Numbered from the stretch's first letter, positions 46,786 through 56,629 are shown. The stretch: DNA of 64,000 bases from Tenacibaculum sp. (GCA_018456245.1 JAGYHQ010000003.1:1-64000), one strand, 5' to 3'. Notes: generated by a model not told the origin, from the sequence alone. Made by a program: numbers and translations.

Positions 46786-48043
46786 TATATTTATAAATTT
46801 AGATTTAATATTAATCATCTTATACTTACTTTTAGTCGGTTTTGGGTGGATGAATATTTATTCGGCATCATCTATAGGTGATGCACCAGAAATATTAGAT
46901 TTTTCAACCAAATACGGAAAACAATTATTGTGGATAGGTTTAAGTTTGCCTTTAATAGGTTTTATACTTTTATTTAATGCTAATTTTTATGATAGGTTTT
47001 CAGGGGTATTGTATTTAGTGTCTTTGTTTTCATTAGTAGGTTTATTTATTTTTGGTAAAAAAATAAACGGAGCAGTATCTTGGTATAGTTTTGGCGGTTT
47101 TAGCATTCAACCAGCTGAATTTGCAAAAGTATTTACTGCCCTGGCTTTAGCTAAATTAATGAGTGATAGAAATTATAATTTAAACCTCATTAAAAACCAA
47201 ATCAAAACATTTGTTATAATTTTTACACCTGCATTTTTAGTGGCTTTACAGCCAGATATGGGATCAGTGTTAATATATTTTACATTCTTTTTTGTTTTAA
47301 ATAGAGAGGGGTTAACACTTATATATATTGTTTTAGGTGTTTTGGCAATACTATTATTTTTATTAATAATTTATTTTGGGGTTAAATCAGTTTTAATTGC
47401 CGTATTTTCCATAATTACGTTTTTTGTTATTTATAGATTACGTGTAGATAAACAATTCTTACGTTTTAACGGCTTGAAAATATTGTTTTTTTATGGTTTA
47501 GTTGGTGTATATATCTTAATGTCAGGATTTGTGTTTAATAATGTTTTTAAGCAACACCATCGTGATCGTTTTGATATTCTATTAGGAAAAAGTATAGATA
47601 ATAAAAACATAGGGTATAATTCATATCAATCTGAACTAACTATTGGTTCGGGAGGTTTTTTAGGGAAAGGTTTTTTACAAGGAGATAGAACTAAAGGTAA
47701 TTTTGTTCCTGAACAACATACTGATTATATTTTTTCAACAGTTGGAGAGGAATGGGGGTTTGTAGGAAGTAGCATAGTAATAATTCTTTTTATACTATTA
47801 TTACTTAGAATAGTTTATTTATCCGAAAATTCAGCTAATAAATTTACTAGAATTTATGGTTATGGTGTAGCATCAATCCTATTTTTCCATTTAGTGGTAA
47901 ATGTAGGTATGGTAATAGGACTTTTGCCTACTGTAGGAATTCCGTTACCATTTTTTAGTTATGGGGGGTCTTCTCTTTGGAGTTTTACTATACTGTTATT
48001 TATCTTCATAAGATTAAATGCTCATAAATCTTATGATTTATAA
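46769..48043 (+). CDS. rodA: Peptidoglycan glycosyltransferase RodA (SEDS)
   Basis: 424 residues, about ten membrane helices. SEDS landmarks: IQPAEFAKVFTALALAKLM (~113), QPDMGSVLIYFTFF (~163), the essential Asp region, and the C-terminal GLLPTVGIPLPFFSYGGSSLW (~390). It starts with TTG inside the end of mrdA (17-nt overlap); the next ATG would remove the first transmembrane helix. Polymerises glycan strands with PBP2. Confidence 0.96.
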   Translation: MKREDNIFINLDLILIILYLLLVGFGWMNIYSASSIGDAPEILDFSTKYGKQLLWIGLSLPLIGFILLFNANFYDRFSGVLYLVSLFSLVGLFIFGKKINGAVSWYSFGGFSIQPAEFAKVFTALALAKLMSDRNYNLNLIKNQIKTFVIIFTPAFLVALQPDMGSVLIYFTFFFVLNREGLTLIYIVLGVLAILLFLLIIYFGVKSVLIAVFSIITFFVIYRLRVDKQFLRFNGLKILFFYGLVGVYILMSGFVFNNVFKQHHRDRFDILLGKSIDNKNIGYNSYQSELTIGSGGFLGKGFLQGDRTKGNFVPEQHTDYIFSTVGEEWGFVGSSIVIILFILLLLRIVYLSENSANKFTRIYGYGVASILFFHLVVNVGMVIGLLPTVGIPLPFFSYGGSSLWSFTILLFIFIRLNAHKSYDL

Positions 48044-48180
48044 TATTTATTTCTTGATATTACGTATAATGCTTAAATATAAAATTAAACTTTAAACTGT
48101 TTATATATATTGGGGGGTACGATATACTATATTGAAAGTAAGCTAAAACATTTAATATTTTATTAAAAAATATAAAAAAA

Positions 48181-48216
48181 CAAAGGCACTTCAAAAAAAT
48201 GAAGTGCCTTTGTTTT
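48181..48216. terminator. Bidirectional terminator between rodA and rpsT
   Basis: A perfect 12-bp stem CAAAGGCACTTC / GAAGTGCCTTTG is flanked by T runs on both strands (TTTT on plus, seven T on minus), so it can end both convergent transcripts. Confidence 0.88.
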
Positions 48217-48239
48217 AACTAACCTTAAAACTATAATTT

Positions 48240-48491
48240 CTATAAAGTAGCAACGTGTTTAGTAAGTTTAGATTTTAAATTAGCTGCTTTATTCTTGTGA
48301 ATAACATTTTTCTTTGCTAATTTATCTAACATTGATACAACAGAAGAAAGCATAGTTTCTGCTTCTTTCTTATCAGTAAGCTCTCTTAATTTTTTAACAG
48401 CATTACGTGTTGTTTTATGCTGATATTTGTTTAATAAACGCTTAGCTTCGTTGCTTCTAATTCTTTTTAATGCTGACTTATGATTTGCCAT
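48240..48491 (-). CDS. rpsT: 30S ribosomal protein S20
   Basis: 83 residues, Lys/Arg/Ala rich, with the S20 pattern [19 protein letters not shown] at the start and helices ending [16 protein letters not shown]. Binds 16S rRNA. It lies 38 nt downstream of tRNA-Glu on the same strand with no terminator between, so the two may share a transcript. Confidence 0.97.
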   Translation of the reverse strand: MANHKSALKRIRSNEAKRLLNKYQHKTTRNAVKKLRELTDKKEAETMLSSVVSMLDKLAKKNVIHKNKAANLKSKLTKHVATL

Positions 48492-48529
48492 TCTTTTAAA
48501 TTCTTAAAATGTTTATAAAAAAACTTTTG

Positions 48530-48601
48530 TAGTCCGTACGGGAATCGAACCCGTGTTACCAGGATGAAAACCTGGCGTCCTAACCCCTAGACGAACGGAC
48601 C
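48530..48601 (-). tRNA. tRNA-Glu (anticodon TTC)
   Basis: 72 nt. Acceptor GGTCCGT / ACGGACT pairs with a G-U at position 1-72, discriminator A; anticodon loop TTTTCAT with anticodon TTC; T arm ACGGG-TTCGATT-CCCGT. No encoded CCA. A -7 box (TATATTTG) lies just upstream at 48627-48634. Confidence 0.95.
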
Positions 48602-48626
48602 ATTACAATCCTTTAAATTGCGAGTG

Positions 48627-48634
48627 CAAATATA
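48627..48634 (-). promoter_or_regulatory. -7 box of tRNA-Glu (and possibly rpsT)
   Basis: Minus-strand TATATTTG matches TAnnTTTG, 26 nt upstream of the tRNA. Confidence 0.6.
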
Positions 48635-48702
48635 TAAATGTTTTTTAATTCTGCAAAATTATTTTTTAAAATTTTTAATTTTATAATTAATTCTCTTTGT
48701 TT

Positions 48703-50181
48703 TTAATAAGCTTTAGCAAATAACACTCGCTTATTTGATGGTTTTCCACTAAATATACACACACCATTTTCCTCTTTTACATCATTAGGAATACAACGGA
48801 TTGTAGCTTTTGTAAGTTCTTTTATTTTATCTTCGGTTTCGGCTGTACCGTCCCAGTGAGCAGAAACAAATCCGCCTTTTGTTTCAATTACTTCTTTAAA
48901 CTCTTCAAATGAATTTACTTCGGTAATATGTTCATTTCGGTAATTTAATGCTCTTTTAAATAGGTTTTCTTGAATTTCATTCAATAAATTTTCTACAAAA
49001 TTAATAACTTCTGTTTGGTTAATTGTTTGTTTTTCAAAAGTGTCACGGCGTGCAATTTCAAGCGTTCCGTTTTCTAAATCACGGTTACCTATTGCAATTC
49101 GTACAGGTACACCTTTCATTTCGTATTCGGCAAATTTTGCTCCGGGGCGGTATGTATCTCTTGTGTCAAATTTTACTGAAATTCCTCGTTTTTTAAATTC
49201 GCTTACAAATTCATTAACTTTTTCTGAAATTGCATTTAATTGCTCTTCATTTTTATAAATAGGAACAATAACTACCTGAATTGGAGCTAATTTTGGAGGT
49301 AAAACTAAACCAGCATCATCAGAGTGAGTCATAATTAATCCACCTATTAAACGAGTAGAAACACCCCAAGAAGTTGCCCAAACATATTCTTGTTTTCCTT
49401 CTTTTGATGTATATTTTACATCAAACGCCTTAGCGAAATTTTGTCCTAAAAAGTGTGATGTTCCTGCTTGTAGTGCCTTTCCGTCTTGCATTAAGGCTTC
49501 AATTGTGTAAGTATCATCAGCCCCTGCAAACCTTTCACTTTCTGATTTTACTCCTTTAACCACAGGCATTGCCATATAATTTTCAGCAAAATCAGCATAA
49601 ACTTCTTGCATTTGTTGTGCTTCTTTTACTGCTTCATTTTTAGTTGAGTGAGCTGTATGACCTTCTTGCCAAAGAAATTCAGCTGTTCGTAAGAACGCAC
49701 GAGTTCTCATTTCCCAACGAACAACGTTTGCCCATTGGTTTATTAGTAGTGGTAAATCTCTGTGAGATTCAATCCAACCACGGTAAGTATTCCAAATAAT
49801 TGCCTCAGATGTAGGGCGAACAACTAACTCTTCTTCTAATTTTGCATTAGGGTCAATGCGTAATTTGCCTTTATTATCTGGGTCATTTTGTAAACGATAA
49901 TGAGTTACAACAGCACATTCTTTTGCAAATCCTTCAGCGTTTTTTTCTTCTGCCTCAAACAAACTTTTGGGTACAAAAAGTGGGAAGTAAGCGTTTACGT
50001 GTCCTGTTTCTTTAAACTTTTTATCAAGGACTTCTTTCATCTTTTCCCAAATAGCAAATCCGTAGGGTTTTATAACCATACAGCCACGAACTGCTGAGTT
50101 TTCAGCCATATCGGCTTTTACAATTAATTCATTGTACCATTTAGAGTAATCATCTGTTCTCTTTGTTAAGTGTTTGCTCAT
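48703..50181 (-). CDS. proS: Proline--tRNA ligase
   Basis: 492 residues from ATG 50181 ([19 protein letters not shown]); the two extra codons upstream (TTG ATT) are not needed. Short archaeal/eukaryotic-type ProRS without the inserted editing domain. Class II motifs: motif 2 region [24 protein letters not shown] (~150-175) and motif 3 with [20 protein letters not shown] (~280). The C-terminal domain ends in [18 protein letters not shown], the usual Tyr-terminated tail. Confidence 0.96.
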   Translation of the reverse strand: MSKHLTKRTDDYSKWYNELIVKADMAENSAVRGCMVIKPYGFAIWEKMKEVLDKKFKETGHVNAYFPLFVPKSLFEAEEKNAEGFAKECAVVTHYRLQNDPDNKGKLRIDPNAKLEEELVVRPTSEAIIWNTYRGWIESHRDLPLLINQWANVVRWEMRTRAFLRTAEFLWQEGHTAHSTKNEAVKEAQQMQEVYADFAENYMAMPVVKGVKSESERFAGADDTYTIEALMQDGKALQAGTSHFLGQNFAKAFDVKYTSKEGKQEYVWATSWGVSTRLIGGLIMTHSDDAGLVLPPKLAPIQVVIVPIYKNEEQLNAISEKVNEFVSEFKKRGISVKFDTRDTYRPGAKFAEYEMKGVPVRIAIGNRDLENGTLEIARRDTFEKQTINQTEVINFVENLLNEIQENLFKRALNYRNEHITEVNSFEEFKEVIETKGGFVSAHWDGTAETEDKIKELTKATIRCIPNDVKEENGVCIFSGKPSNKRVLFAKAY

Positions 50182-50233
50182 AATCAAATATTTGGCATAA
50201 AAATTGTGTTTCTTTACACATACTAGTTGTTTG

Positions 50234-50241
50234 CAAAGCTA
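50234..50241 (-). promoter_or_regulatory. -7 box of proS promoter
   Basis: Minus-strand TAGCTTTG matches TAnnTTTG, 53 nt upstream of proS. Confidence 0.5.
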
Positions 50242-50299
50242 CATAAAATTTGCTTATCAACTAAAAAAAGAGTATTTTACAGAACCAAAAAATAATATT

Positions 50300-51229
50300 A
50301 TGAAGTCATATTACAAAACTAAGTTGCCTTTTTATATTTTATCATTGTTTATGTTAACAACGTTGGTTTCTTGCGGTACAATGCAAGTAGTTTCCGATGA
50401 TGATGGAATTTATGGAAGTGAACCTACACAAAGAAGAGTTGTTGTTGAAAATAACCAAAACCGTAGTGAAAATTATTTCACCAAAGAATTACAACGTTTA
50501 GATAAAATAAACGGAACTGATATTGTTAAAGACGTTAATAAATATAAGCGTAATGATTTTAATTATAGAAATGACGAAGATGTTGTTAATGATGATAGAT
50601 ACGGAGTAGCTTCATCACCTCGTTACAATACGCCGAGAAATTATTACTACAATAATAATGTGTATTTCAACGATTATAACGATTATTATTGGGGTAGAAG
50701 TAATTACTACAATAATTATGCTTATCCTTTTTGGAACAGACCTTGGAGATATAGTTATAATTACGGAATGGGCTGGTATGGTGGGTATTCATATTATTCA
50801 AATCCTTGGTATTTAGGTTATAGCTATTATGATCCTTATTATTATTATTATTATTATTACCCATATGGAAACTGGTATGGATATAACAGGTATAGAGATT
50901 ATTGGGGGTATAATAATTATTATAGAAATATTAAAAGGGGTACTAACATAAATAGAGGAGTAAGAGGTTCTGCTTCGTCTTCAAGAAGAGGTTATCATAA
51001 TAGAGGAAATAGAAAATCATATTCACGTTCTTCTAGAGGTAGAAGTTATAGAAGAAGTAATAATTCTTATTCAAGGTCAAACAGTAATCGTTCTACAAAA
51101 AGTTATAATTATAGTGGAAGTAGTAACAGGTCGTACAGAAGAAGTAGCTCTTATAACAATACAACATCACGTAGTAGTGGGGTAAGTACAGGCGTTCGTA
51201 GAACATCAAGAGATTATTCTAAAAGATAA
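50300..51229 (+). CDS. Tyr/Ser/Arg/Asn-rich lipoprotein of unknown function
   Basis: 309 residues from the ATG at 50300; an upstream TTG at 50204 would place the signal sequence internally. The signal MKSYYKTKLPFYILSLFMLTTLVSC has Cys at 25. The centre (~120-225) is extraordinarily Tyr/Asn/Trp-rich, including a run of eight Tyr. The last ~90 residues are Ser/Arg/Tyr-rich low complexity. No recognised domain. Divergently placed next to proS and 32 nt before an outer-membrane protein gene, so it is probably an envelope protein. Confidence 0.8.
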   Translation: MKSYYKTKLPFYILSLFMLTTLVSCGTMQVVSDDDGIYGSEPTQRRVVVENNQNRSENYFTKELQRLDKINGTDIVKDVNKYKRNDFNYRNDEDVVNDDRYGVASSPRYNTPRNYYYNNNVYFNDYNDYYWGRSNYYNNYAYPFWNRPWRYSYNYGMGWYGGYSYYSNPWYLGYSYYDPYYYYYYYYPYGNWYGYNRYRDYWGYNNYYRNIKRGTNINRGVRGSASSSRRGYHNRGNRKSYSRSSRGRSYRRSNNSYSRSNSNRSTKSYNYSGSSNRSYRRSSSYNNTTSRSSGVSTGVRRTSRDYSKR

Positions 51230-51261
51230 AACAAGACATAAATAAAATTAAAAAATTAAAA

Positions 51262-52641
51262 ATGAAGAAAATTATATTTTTATTAACCGTTATTTTTTCG
51301 GTTTCAACTTATTCACAATCTTTAGGTTATGATGATTTAGGAGTTATGTTTGCTAAAGATGATAATTTTGGAACAGCTCGTTTTGAAGCTATGAGTGGTG
51401 CTTTCGGGGCATTAGGAGGAGATTTATCATCAGTACATATTAATCCTGCGGGCGGTGCAGTTGCAAGAAGAAGTAATTTTTCAATTACTGCAGGAAACAC
51501 AAGTGTAAATTCAAAAGCCAATTATTATGGTGCAGAAAATAGTTTGAGAGATAATTCTTTTAATTTATCACAAATAGGGGGAGTTTTGGTTTTTGGTGGT
51601 GCTAAAAATTCTAATTGGAATAATTTTGCTATTTCATTTAATTATAAAATGAAATCAGATTTTAATAAATCTTATTCAGTTAAGGGTAATAGTGGTTTTG
51701 CATTGTTTAATCAGCACCCGAGTGATAAATCAAACCCAACAAATAAATATAATAAAGCTAAAGAGCAATATTTTTCAAATACTTATAGTGGGGAGTCCGG
51801 TGTTTTCAATATAGGTCTTTCTTCAGTATATCAAAATAAATTATACATTGGGGGAGGAGTAAATATTCATAGTTTTAAGTTAGATCAGGTTACTAATTTA
51901 ACCGAAGTAAATTTAGATGATAAAGGAAATGAATTAACGGCATTTAATGAACAAACGAGTGCTTTTGAAGCTACTGGGGTATCTTTATCAGTAGGTTTTA
52001 TATATAAAACAGATAGTAATTTTAGATTTGGTTTAGCTTATGAAACTCCAACGTGGTATTCAAACGTAATTGAAGAAAATAATTTAGTTGAGGATCCTGT
52101 ATTTGATGATTGGTTGTTTGGTTTTACAGAAATAAAAACAAATGATTTAGGAGCTGTTAGTGCAGAAAATGAAACAAGAACTAATGAATATAGTTTGAAG
52201 ACTCAAGGAAGATTAACGGCAAGTGGTGCTTATGTTTTTGCTAAAAAAGGTTTATTAAGTATAGATTATACTTACAAAAATTATAAAGGAATAAAGTATA
52301 TAGATGAAAATGATATAAACGAAAATTTAGAAAGTATTTTTAAAGCAACACATAGTTTTAATATTGGTACTGAGTGGCGTTTTGATAAGGTAAGTGTTAG
52401 AGGAGGTTATCATTATGAACAATCACCATATGAAAACACTAAATTTAAAGGTAATTTAAACGGATTTTCTTTAGGAGCAGGTTATAATTTTGGTAAAATG
52501 AAGATTGATTTATCATATAGAAATAGTAACAACAATAGTTCGTATGAAATGTATGATTCTAGATACCCAAGAGACGTAAAACCTATTGAAATTAAAAATA
52601 ATAATTCAAGAATTATAGGAACAGTTACATTTAGTTTATAA
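51262..52641 (+). CDS. OmpP1/FadL/TodX-like outer-membrane transport protein
   Basis: 459 residues. A Sec signal peptide MKKIIFLLTVIFSVSTYSQS is followed by SLGYDDLGVMFAKDDNFGTARFEAMSGAFGALGGDLSS-type N-terminal sequence (e.g. RFEAMSGAFGALGGDLSSVHI), where NPAGGA marks the FadL/TodX-like hatch. The remainder is alternating barrel strands ending in the aromatic-rich VTFSL C-terminus. Transports hydrophobic compounds in relatives; substrate here unknown. Probably cotranscribed with the lipoprotein upstream. Confidence 0.82.
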   Translation: MKKIIFLLTVIFSVSTYSQSLGYDDLGVMFAKDDNFGTARFEAMSGAFGALGGDLSSVHINPAGGAVARRSNFSITAGNTSVNSKANYYGAENSLRDNSFNLSQIGGVLVFGGAKNSNWNNFAISFNYKMKSDFNKSYSVKGNSGFALFNQHPSDKSNPTNKYNKAKEQYFSNTYSGESGVFNIGLSSVYQNKLYIGGGVNIHSFKLDQVTNLTEVNLDDKGNELTAFNEQTSAFEATGVSLSVGFIYKTDSNFRFGLAYETPTWYSNVIEENNLVEDPVFDDWLFGFTEIKTNDLGAVSAENETRTNEYSLKTQGRLTASGAYVFAKKGLLSIDYTYKNYKGIKYIDENDINENLESIFKATHSFNIGTEWRFDKVSVRGGYHYEQSPYENTKFKGNLNGFSLGAGYNFGKMKIDLSYRNSNNNSSYEMYDSRYPRDVKPIEIKNNNSRIIGTVTFSL

Positions 52642-52666
52642 TAAATTTTAATAGTTTAGTAAAATT

Positions 52667-52704
52667 AGCGAGTAGAGATTAAGTTATTTCTATTCGCTTT
52701 TTTT
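52667..52704 (+). terminator. Terminator after the outer-membrane protein gene
   Basis: A 10-bp stem AGCGAGTAGA / TCTATTCGCT with one G-T pair is followed by seven T. Confidence 0.82.
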
Positions 52705-52984
52705 ATACTAATTCAGCCGATAAGCCTAATTCTAAAAGTTTTGAACATCGTGGTTTTAAATCTTTAAGTTCGCCTGTTTTTACCGTGCATTTTCCTTTGT
52801 AATGAACTATAAAGGCACATTGTTCAGCTTGTTCAAGGGTATGTTCGCAAACTGTGATGAGGCTTTCTATTACAAAATCAAAAGTATTTACATCATCATT
52901 ATGTAAAATTATTTGGTGTTCATTAGTTTGTTGTGTTTTTGTAGTAATTTTTTCTTCCGTTTTAACCGAACTTTCGTTTTGCAT
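52703..52984 (-). CDS. clpS: ATP-dependent Clp protease adaptor ClpS
   Basis: About 93 residues from ATG 52984; another ATG at 52996 adds four residues and may be the real start. The longer frame reaching 53029 begins upstream of the promoter. ClpS core: IILHNDDVNTFDFVIESL, AEQCAFIVHYKGKCTVKTG (with the ClpA-contact residues), and a C-terminal LLELGLSAELV. Delivers N-degron substrates to ClpAP/ClpCP. Confidence 0.92.
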   Translation of the reverse strand: MQNESSVKTEEKITTKTQQTNEHQIILHNDDVNTFDFVIESLITVCEHTLEQAEQCAFIVHYKGKCTVKTGELKDLKPRCSKLLELGLSAELV

Positions 52985-53009
52985 ACTTTTTAACATATAA
53001 AATTTGTTG

Positions 53010-53017
53010 CAAATATA
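53010..53017 (-). promoter_or_regulatory. -7 box of clpS promoter
   Basis: Minus-strand TATATTTG matches TAnnTTTG and lies 13-25 nt before the two candidate clpS starts. Confidence 0.6.
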
Positions 53018-53112
53018 ATTATTTAACAATCAATTATTAAAGAATTTTATTTGGGTGTATAATTGTTAGTATTTTAACAAAAATATATATTTTGATGTGA
53101 AGTTTAAAGATG

Positions 53113-53120
53113 TATATTTG
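53113..53120 (+). promoter_or_regulatory. -7 box of ppdK promoter
   Basis: TATATTTG matches TAnnTTTG. It implies an ~95-nt leader rich in CAA repeats before the ATG at 53219. Confidence 0.6.
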
Positions 53121-53218
53121 TGAAGAATTTTTATAAATAAAAAGAACTATAAATATTTAAAATTAAAGTAATTAACAAAATTATAATTAACAACAACAAC
53201 AAATAATTAAGGTATCTA

Positions 53219-55945
53219 ATGAAAACGAAATTAGAAGTTAAAAAAAGTATTTACAAGTTTGGTAATAAGAAAGCAGATGGAGATAGTACTATGAGAAACC
53301 TTTTGGGTGGTAAAGGTGCAAATTTGGCTGAGATGAGCCGTATAGGTATTCCTGTTCCTCCGGGGTTTACAATAACTACAGAAGTCTGTTCAGAATATAA
53401 CAAATTAGGTGAAGATGTAGTAATTAATGCTATAAAGAATGATGTTGAAGAATCTATAGCTTATATTGAAAATATTATAGGTGCTAAGTTTGGAGATAAA
53501 GAAAATCCGTTATTAGTTTCTGTTCGTTCAGGGGCGAGAGTTTCTATGCCAGGGATGATGGATACCGTACTTAATTTAGGTTTAAATGATGATGCAGTTA
53601 TTGGTATAGCAAAAAAAACAAATAATGAGCGTTTTGCTTGGGATTCATATCGTCGTTTTATACAAATGTATAGTAGTGTTGTTTTAGATATGAAACCGAA
53701 ATCAAAAGAAGATATTGATCCTTTTGAAGAAATTTTAGAAGAAGTAAAAGAAAAGAGAAATTTTGAATTAGATACCCAATTAACTGTTGATGACTTAAAA
53801 GATTTAGTAGTTAAATTTAAAAAAGTTGTTAAGGAATATATAGGAGAAGAATTCCCAACAAATCCTTGGGAGCAATTATGGAAAGCAATTATTGCTGTTT
53901 TTGATAGTTGGAATAGTGATAGAGCTATTTATTATAGAAATATGAATGGTTTCCCTAATGATTGGGGAACGGCTGTAAACGTTCAATCAATGGTGTTTGG
54001 AAATATGGGTAATACCTCAGGAACAGGGGTGTGTTTTACCAGAGATTCAGCTACAGGAGAAAACGTTTTTAATGGCGAATATTTAATAAATGCACAAGGA
54101 GAAGATGTAGTTGCGGGTGTTAGAACTCCTCAACAAATTACAAAAGAGGGGTCATTAAATTGGGCTAAATTGGCAAAAATATCAGAAGAAGAAAGAGTTA
54201 GTAAATATCCGTCTTTAGAAGAATTAATGCCTGAAATTTATAATCAATTAAATGAACTTCAAAAAACTTTAGAAAACCATTATAAAGATATGCAAGATAT
54301 TGAGTTTACCATACAAGAAGGTAAATTATGGTTTTTGCAAACTCGTAATGGAAAGCGTACAGGGGCATCAATGGTTAAAATAGCAATGGACTTGCTAAAA
54401 GAAGGTTTAATAACAGAAAAAGAAGCGTTATTAAAAATTGAGCCTAATAAATTAGATGAATTACTACATCCTATTTTCAATCCTCAATCATTAGAAAAAG
54501 GACAATTAATAGCACAAGGATTACCAGCTTCACCGGGTGCATCAACAGGACAAATTGTATTCTTTGCAGATGAAGCAAAAAAATATAAAGAAAGTATTTT
54601 AGTACGTGTTGAAACTTCCCCTGAAGATTTAGAAGGAATGAATGTTGCTAAAGGTATTTTAACAGCTCGTGGAGGTATGACTTCTCACGCAGCCGTTGTT
54701 GCTAGGGGAATGGGAAAATGTTGCGTGTCAGGAGCAGGAGCTTTAAGAATTAATTACAAGAAAAGAATGCTTACTGTTAATGGTAAGGAATATAAAGAAG
54801 GAGATTGGATTTCTTTAAATGGTTCAACAGGAAATGTTTACGAAGGTAAAATAGATACTATAAACCCTGAAGTTGGAGGGGATTTTGCAGATATAATGGC
54901 ATTGGCTGATAAATATGCAACAATGCAGGTAAGAACAAATGCTGATTCACCAAAAGATGCTGAAATTGCCCGTAAATTTGGTGCTAAGGGAATAGGATTA
55001 ACACGTACAGAGCATATGTTTTTTGAAGCTGATAGAATTAAAGCAATGCGTGAAATGATTTTAGTAGATACCAAAGAGGAAAGAGAATTGGCTTTAAGTA
55101 AATTATTACCTATGCAACGTTCTGATTTTGAAGGTATTTTTCAGGCAATGGAAGGTTTACCAGTAACAGTACGTTTGTTAGACCCTCCTTTACACGAATT
55201 TGTTCCTCACGAGTTAGCAAATCAACAAGAAATGGCTGATGAAATGGGTATTTCTTTAGAAAAAGTTCAATCTAAAATAGAAGAATTAGAGGAATTTAAC
55301 CCTATGTTAGGGCATAGAGGGTGTAGATTAGGAAACACATATCCTGAAATTACTGAAATGCAAACAAGAGCAATTATTGAGGCTGCTTTAAACTTAAAAG
55401 AGAAAGGTGTTAAAGCGATGCCAGAAATAATGATACCTCTTATAGGAACTGTTGAAGAATATATTGAGCAAGAAAATATTATTAAAAAAACTGCAAATAC
55501 TGTTTTTGAAGAAAGAAATGATACTATTGATTATTTGGTAGGTACTATGATTGAAATACCAAGAGCAGCTTTAACGGCTGATTTAATTGCTGATAGAGCA
55601 GATTTCTTCTCTTTTGGAACAAATGATTTAACTCAAATGACATTTGGGTATTCGCGTGATGATGCAGCTAAATTCTTACCTATTTATCTTGAAAAAGGAA
55701 TTTTAAAAGTTGATCCTTTTGAAGTTTTAGACCAAGAAGGAGTGGGACAATTGGTAGAAATAGCTTCTAAAAAAGGAAGAAGTATAAAGAAAAATTTAAA
55801 ACTTGGTATTTGTGGAGAACATGGAGGAGAGCCAAGTTCAGTAGAGTTTTGTTATAGAAACGGCTTAGATTACGTAAGCTGTTCTCCTTTTAGGGTTCCT
55901 ATTGCAAGGGTAGCTTCGGCCATTGCAACAATAAAAGAAAGTTAA
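53219..55945 (+). CDS. ppdK: Pyruvate, phosphate dikinase
   Basis: 908 residues, full length. ATP-grasp N-terminal domain (GGKGANLAEMSRIGIPVPPGFT, ~28), the phosphohistidine domain with GGMTSHAAVVARGMGKCCVSGA (catalytic His ~490) and the PEP-utilising TIM barrel ending in GICGEHGGEP with the catalytic Cys. Interconverts pyruvate/ATP/Pi and PEP/AMP/PPi. The terminal domain NGLDYVSCSPFRVPIARVA is conserved. Likely supports gluconeogenesis or PPi-linked glycolysis. Monocistronic. Confidence 0.97.
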   Translation: MKTKLEVKKSIYKFGNKKADGDSTMRNLLGGKGANLAEMSRIGIPVPPGFTITTEVCSEYNKLGEDVVINAIKNDVEESIAYIENIIGAKFGDKENPLLVSVRSGARVSMPGMMDTVLNLGLNDDAVIGIAKKTNNERFAWDSYRRFIQMYSSVVLDMKPKSKEDIDPFEEILEEVKEKRNFELDTQLTVDDLKDLVVKFKKVVKEYIGEEFPTNPWEQLWKAIIAVFDSWNSDRAIYYRNMNGFPNDWGTAVNVQSMVFGNMGNTSGTGVCFTRDSATGENVFNGEYLINAQGEDVVAGVRTPQQITKEGSLNWAKLAKISEEERVSKYPSLEELMPEIYNQLNELQKTLENHYKDMQDIEFTIQEGKLWFLQTRNGKRTGASMVKIAMDLLKEGLITEKEALLKIEPNKLDELLHPIFNPQSLEKGQLIAQGLPASPGASTGQIVFFADEAKKYKESILVRVETSPEDLEGMNVAKGILTARGGMTSHAAVVARGMGKCCVSGAGALRINYKKRMLTVNGKEYKEGDWISLNGSTGNVYEGKIDTINPEVGGDFADIMALADKYATMQVRTNADSPKDAEIARKFGAKGIGLTRTEHMFFEADRIKAMREMILVDTKEERELALSKLLPMQRSDFEGIFQAMEGLPVTVRLLDPPLHEFVPHELANQQEMADEMGISLEKVQSKIEELEEFNPMLGHRGCRLGNTYPEITEMQTRAIIEAALNLKEKGVKAMPEIMIPLIGTVEEYIEQENIIKKTANTVFEERNDTIDYLVGTMIEIPRAALTADLIADRADFFSFGTNDLTQMTFGYSRDDAAKFLPIYLEKGILKVDPFEVLDQEGVGQLVEIASKKGRSIKKNLKLGICGEHGGEPSSVEFCYRNGLDYVSCSPFRVPIARVASAIATIKES

Positions 55946-55966
55946 AAAATAAAAGTAATTTATAAT

Positions 55967-55999
55967 AAGGATGTCATTGTTTTTTATGACATCCTTTTT
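55967..55999 (+). terminator. Terminator of ppdK
   Basis: An 11-bp perfect stem AAGGATGTCAT / ATGACATCCTT is followed by TTT just upstream of the next gene. Confidence 0.85.
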
Positions 56000-56012
56000 G
56001 TAATTAAGATAT

Positions 56013-56588
56013 ATGAATATACTAATATTAGATAATTATGATTCATTTACCTACAATTTAGCACATTATGTAGAAGATATTACAGGTAAATTACCTGATG
56101 TGTATAAAAATGATGAAATAACGGTTGATGAAATAAAAAATTATGATATTATTATTTTATCACCTGGGCCGGGTTTGCCAAGTGAAGCAGGAATTTTAAA
56201 AGAAGTTATAAGAACTTATGCAGGTAAAATTCCAATTTTAGGAGTGTGTTTAGGTTTACAAGCAATTGTTGAAGTTTTTGGAGGGAAGTTAAAGAATTTA
56301 GATGAAGTTTTTCATGGAGTTGCATCAACAGTAAATGTAATGAATACGGATAGTGTTTTATTTAAAGATATTTCAGAAAAATTTGAAGTTGGGAGATATC
56401 ATTCGTGGGTTGCATCAAAAAATAATTTTCCAAAAGATTTAGAAGTTACTTGTGAAGATAAATTTGGTAATATTATGGCAATTAAACATAAAAAACACAA
56501 AATAGAGGCTGTTCAATTTCATCCTGAAAGTATTTTAACGCCTTTTGGAAAAAAAATGATGGCTAATTTTATTAATAGTATTAATTAA
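56013..56588 (+). CDS. trpG: Glutamine amidotransferase component of anthranilate/aminodeoxychorismate synthase
   Basis: 191 residues, class I GATase. DNYDSFTYNL at the start, PGPGLPSEAG (~51), the nucleophile Cys79 in LGVCLGLQAI, and the His/Glu pair in VQFHPESILTP (~170). Supplies ammonia to TrpE or PabB. No trpE is adjacent. A chorismate-binding gene (pabB-like) lies at the right edge of the window, so this protein may serve folate synthesis, or both pathways (amphibolic). The tandem trp attenuators follow immediately. Confidence 0.9.
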   Translation: MNILILDNYDSFTYNLAHYVEDITGKLPDVYKNDEITVDEIKNYDIIILSPGPGLPSEAGILKEVIRTYAGKIPILGVCLGLQAIVEVFGGKLKNLDEVFHGVASTVNVMNTDSVLFKDISEKFEVGRYHSWVASKNNFPKDLEVTCEDKFGNIMAIKHKKHKIEAVQFHPESILTPFGKKMMANFINSIN

Positions 56589-56613
56589 TTTTTTAGTTTA
56601 AATAAAAAAAGTG

Positions 56614-56621
56614 TACATTTG
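56614..56621 (+). promoter_or_regulatory. -7 box upstream of the first trp leader peptide
   Basis: TACATTTG matches TAnnTTTG. It ends 8 nt before the leader ATG at 56630, so transcription would start only a few nucleotides before the start codon. Confidence 0.65.
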
Positions 56622-56629
56622 TAGTAACA

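Noticed and set aside
48044-48180. Small gene or RNA between rodA and the terminator
   Set aside because: Only A/T-rich sequence without a credible start, promoter match or structure, apart from the terminator at 48181.
50204-50299. N-terminal extension of the lipoprotein gene at 50300
   Set aside because: It would place a clear lipoprotein signal peptide internally and is divergent-promoter sequence of proS.
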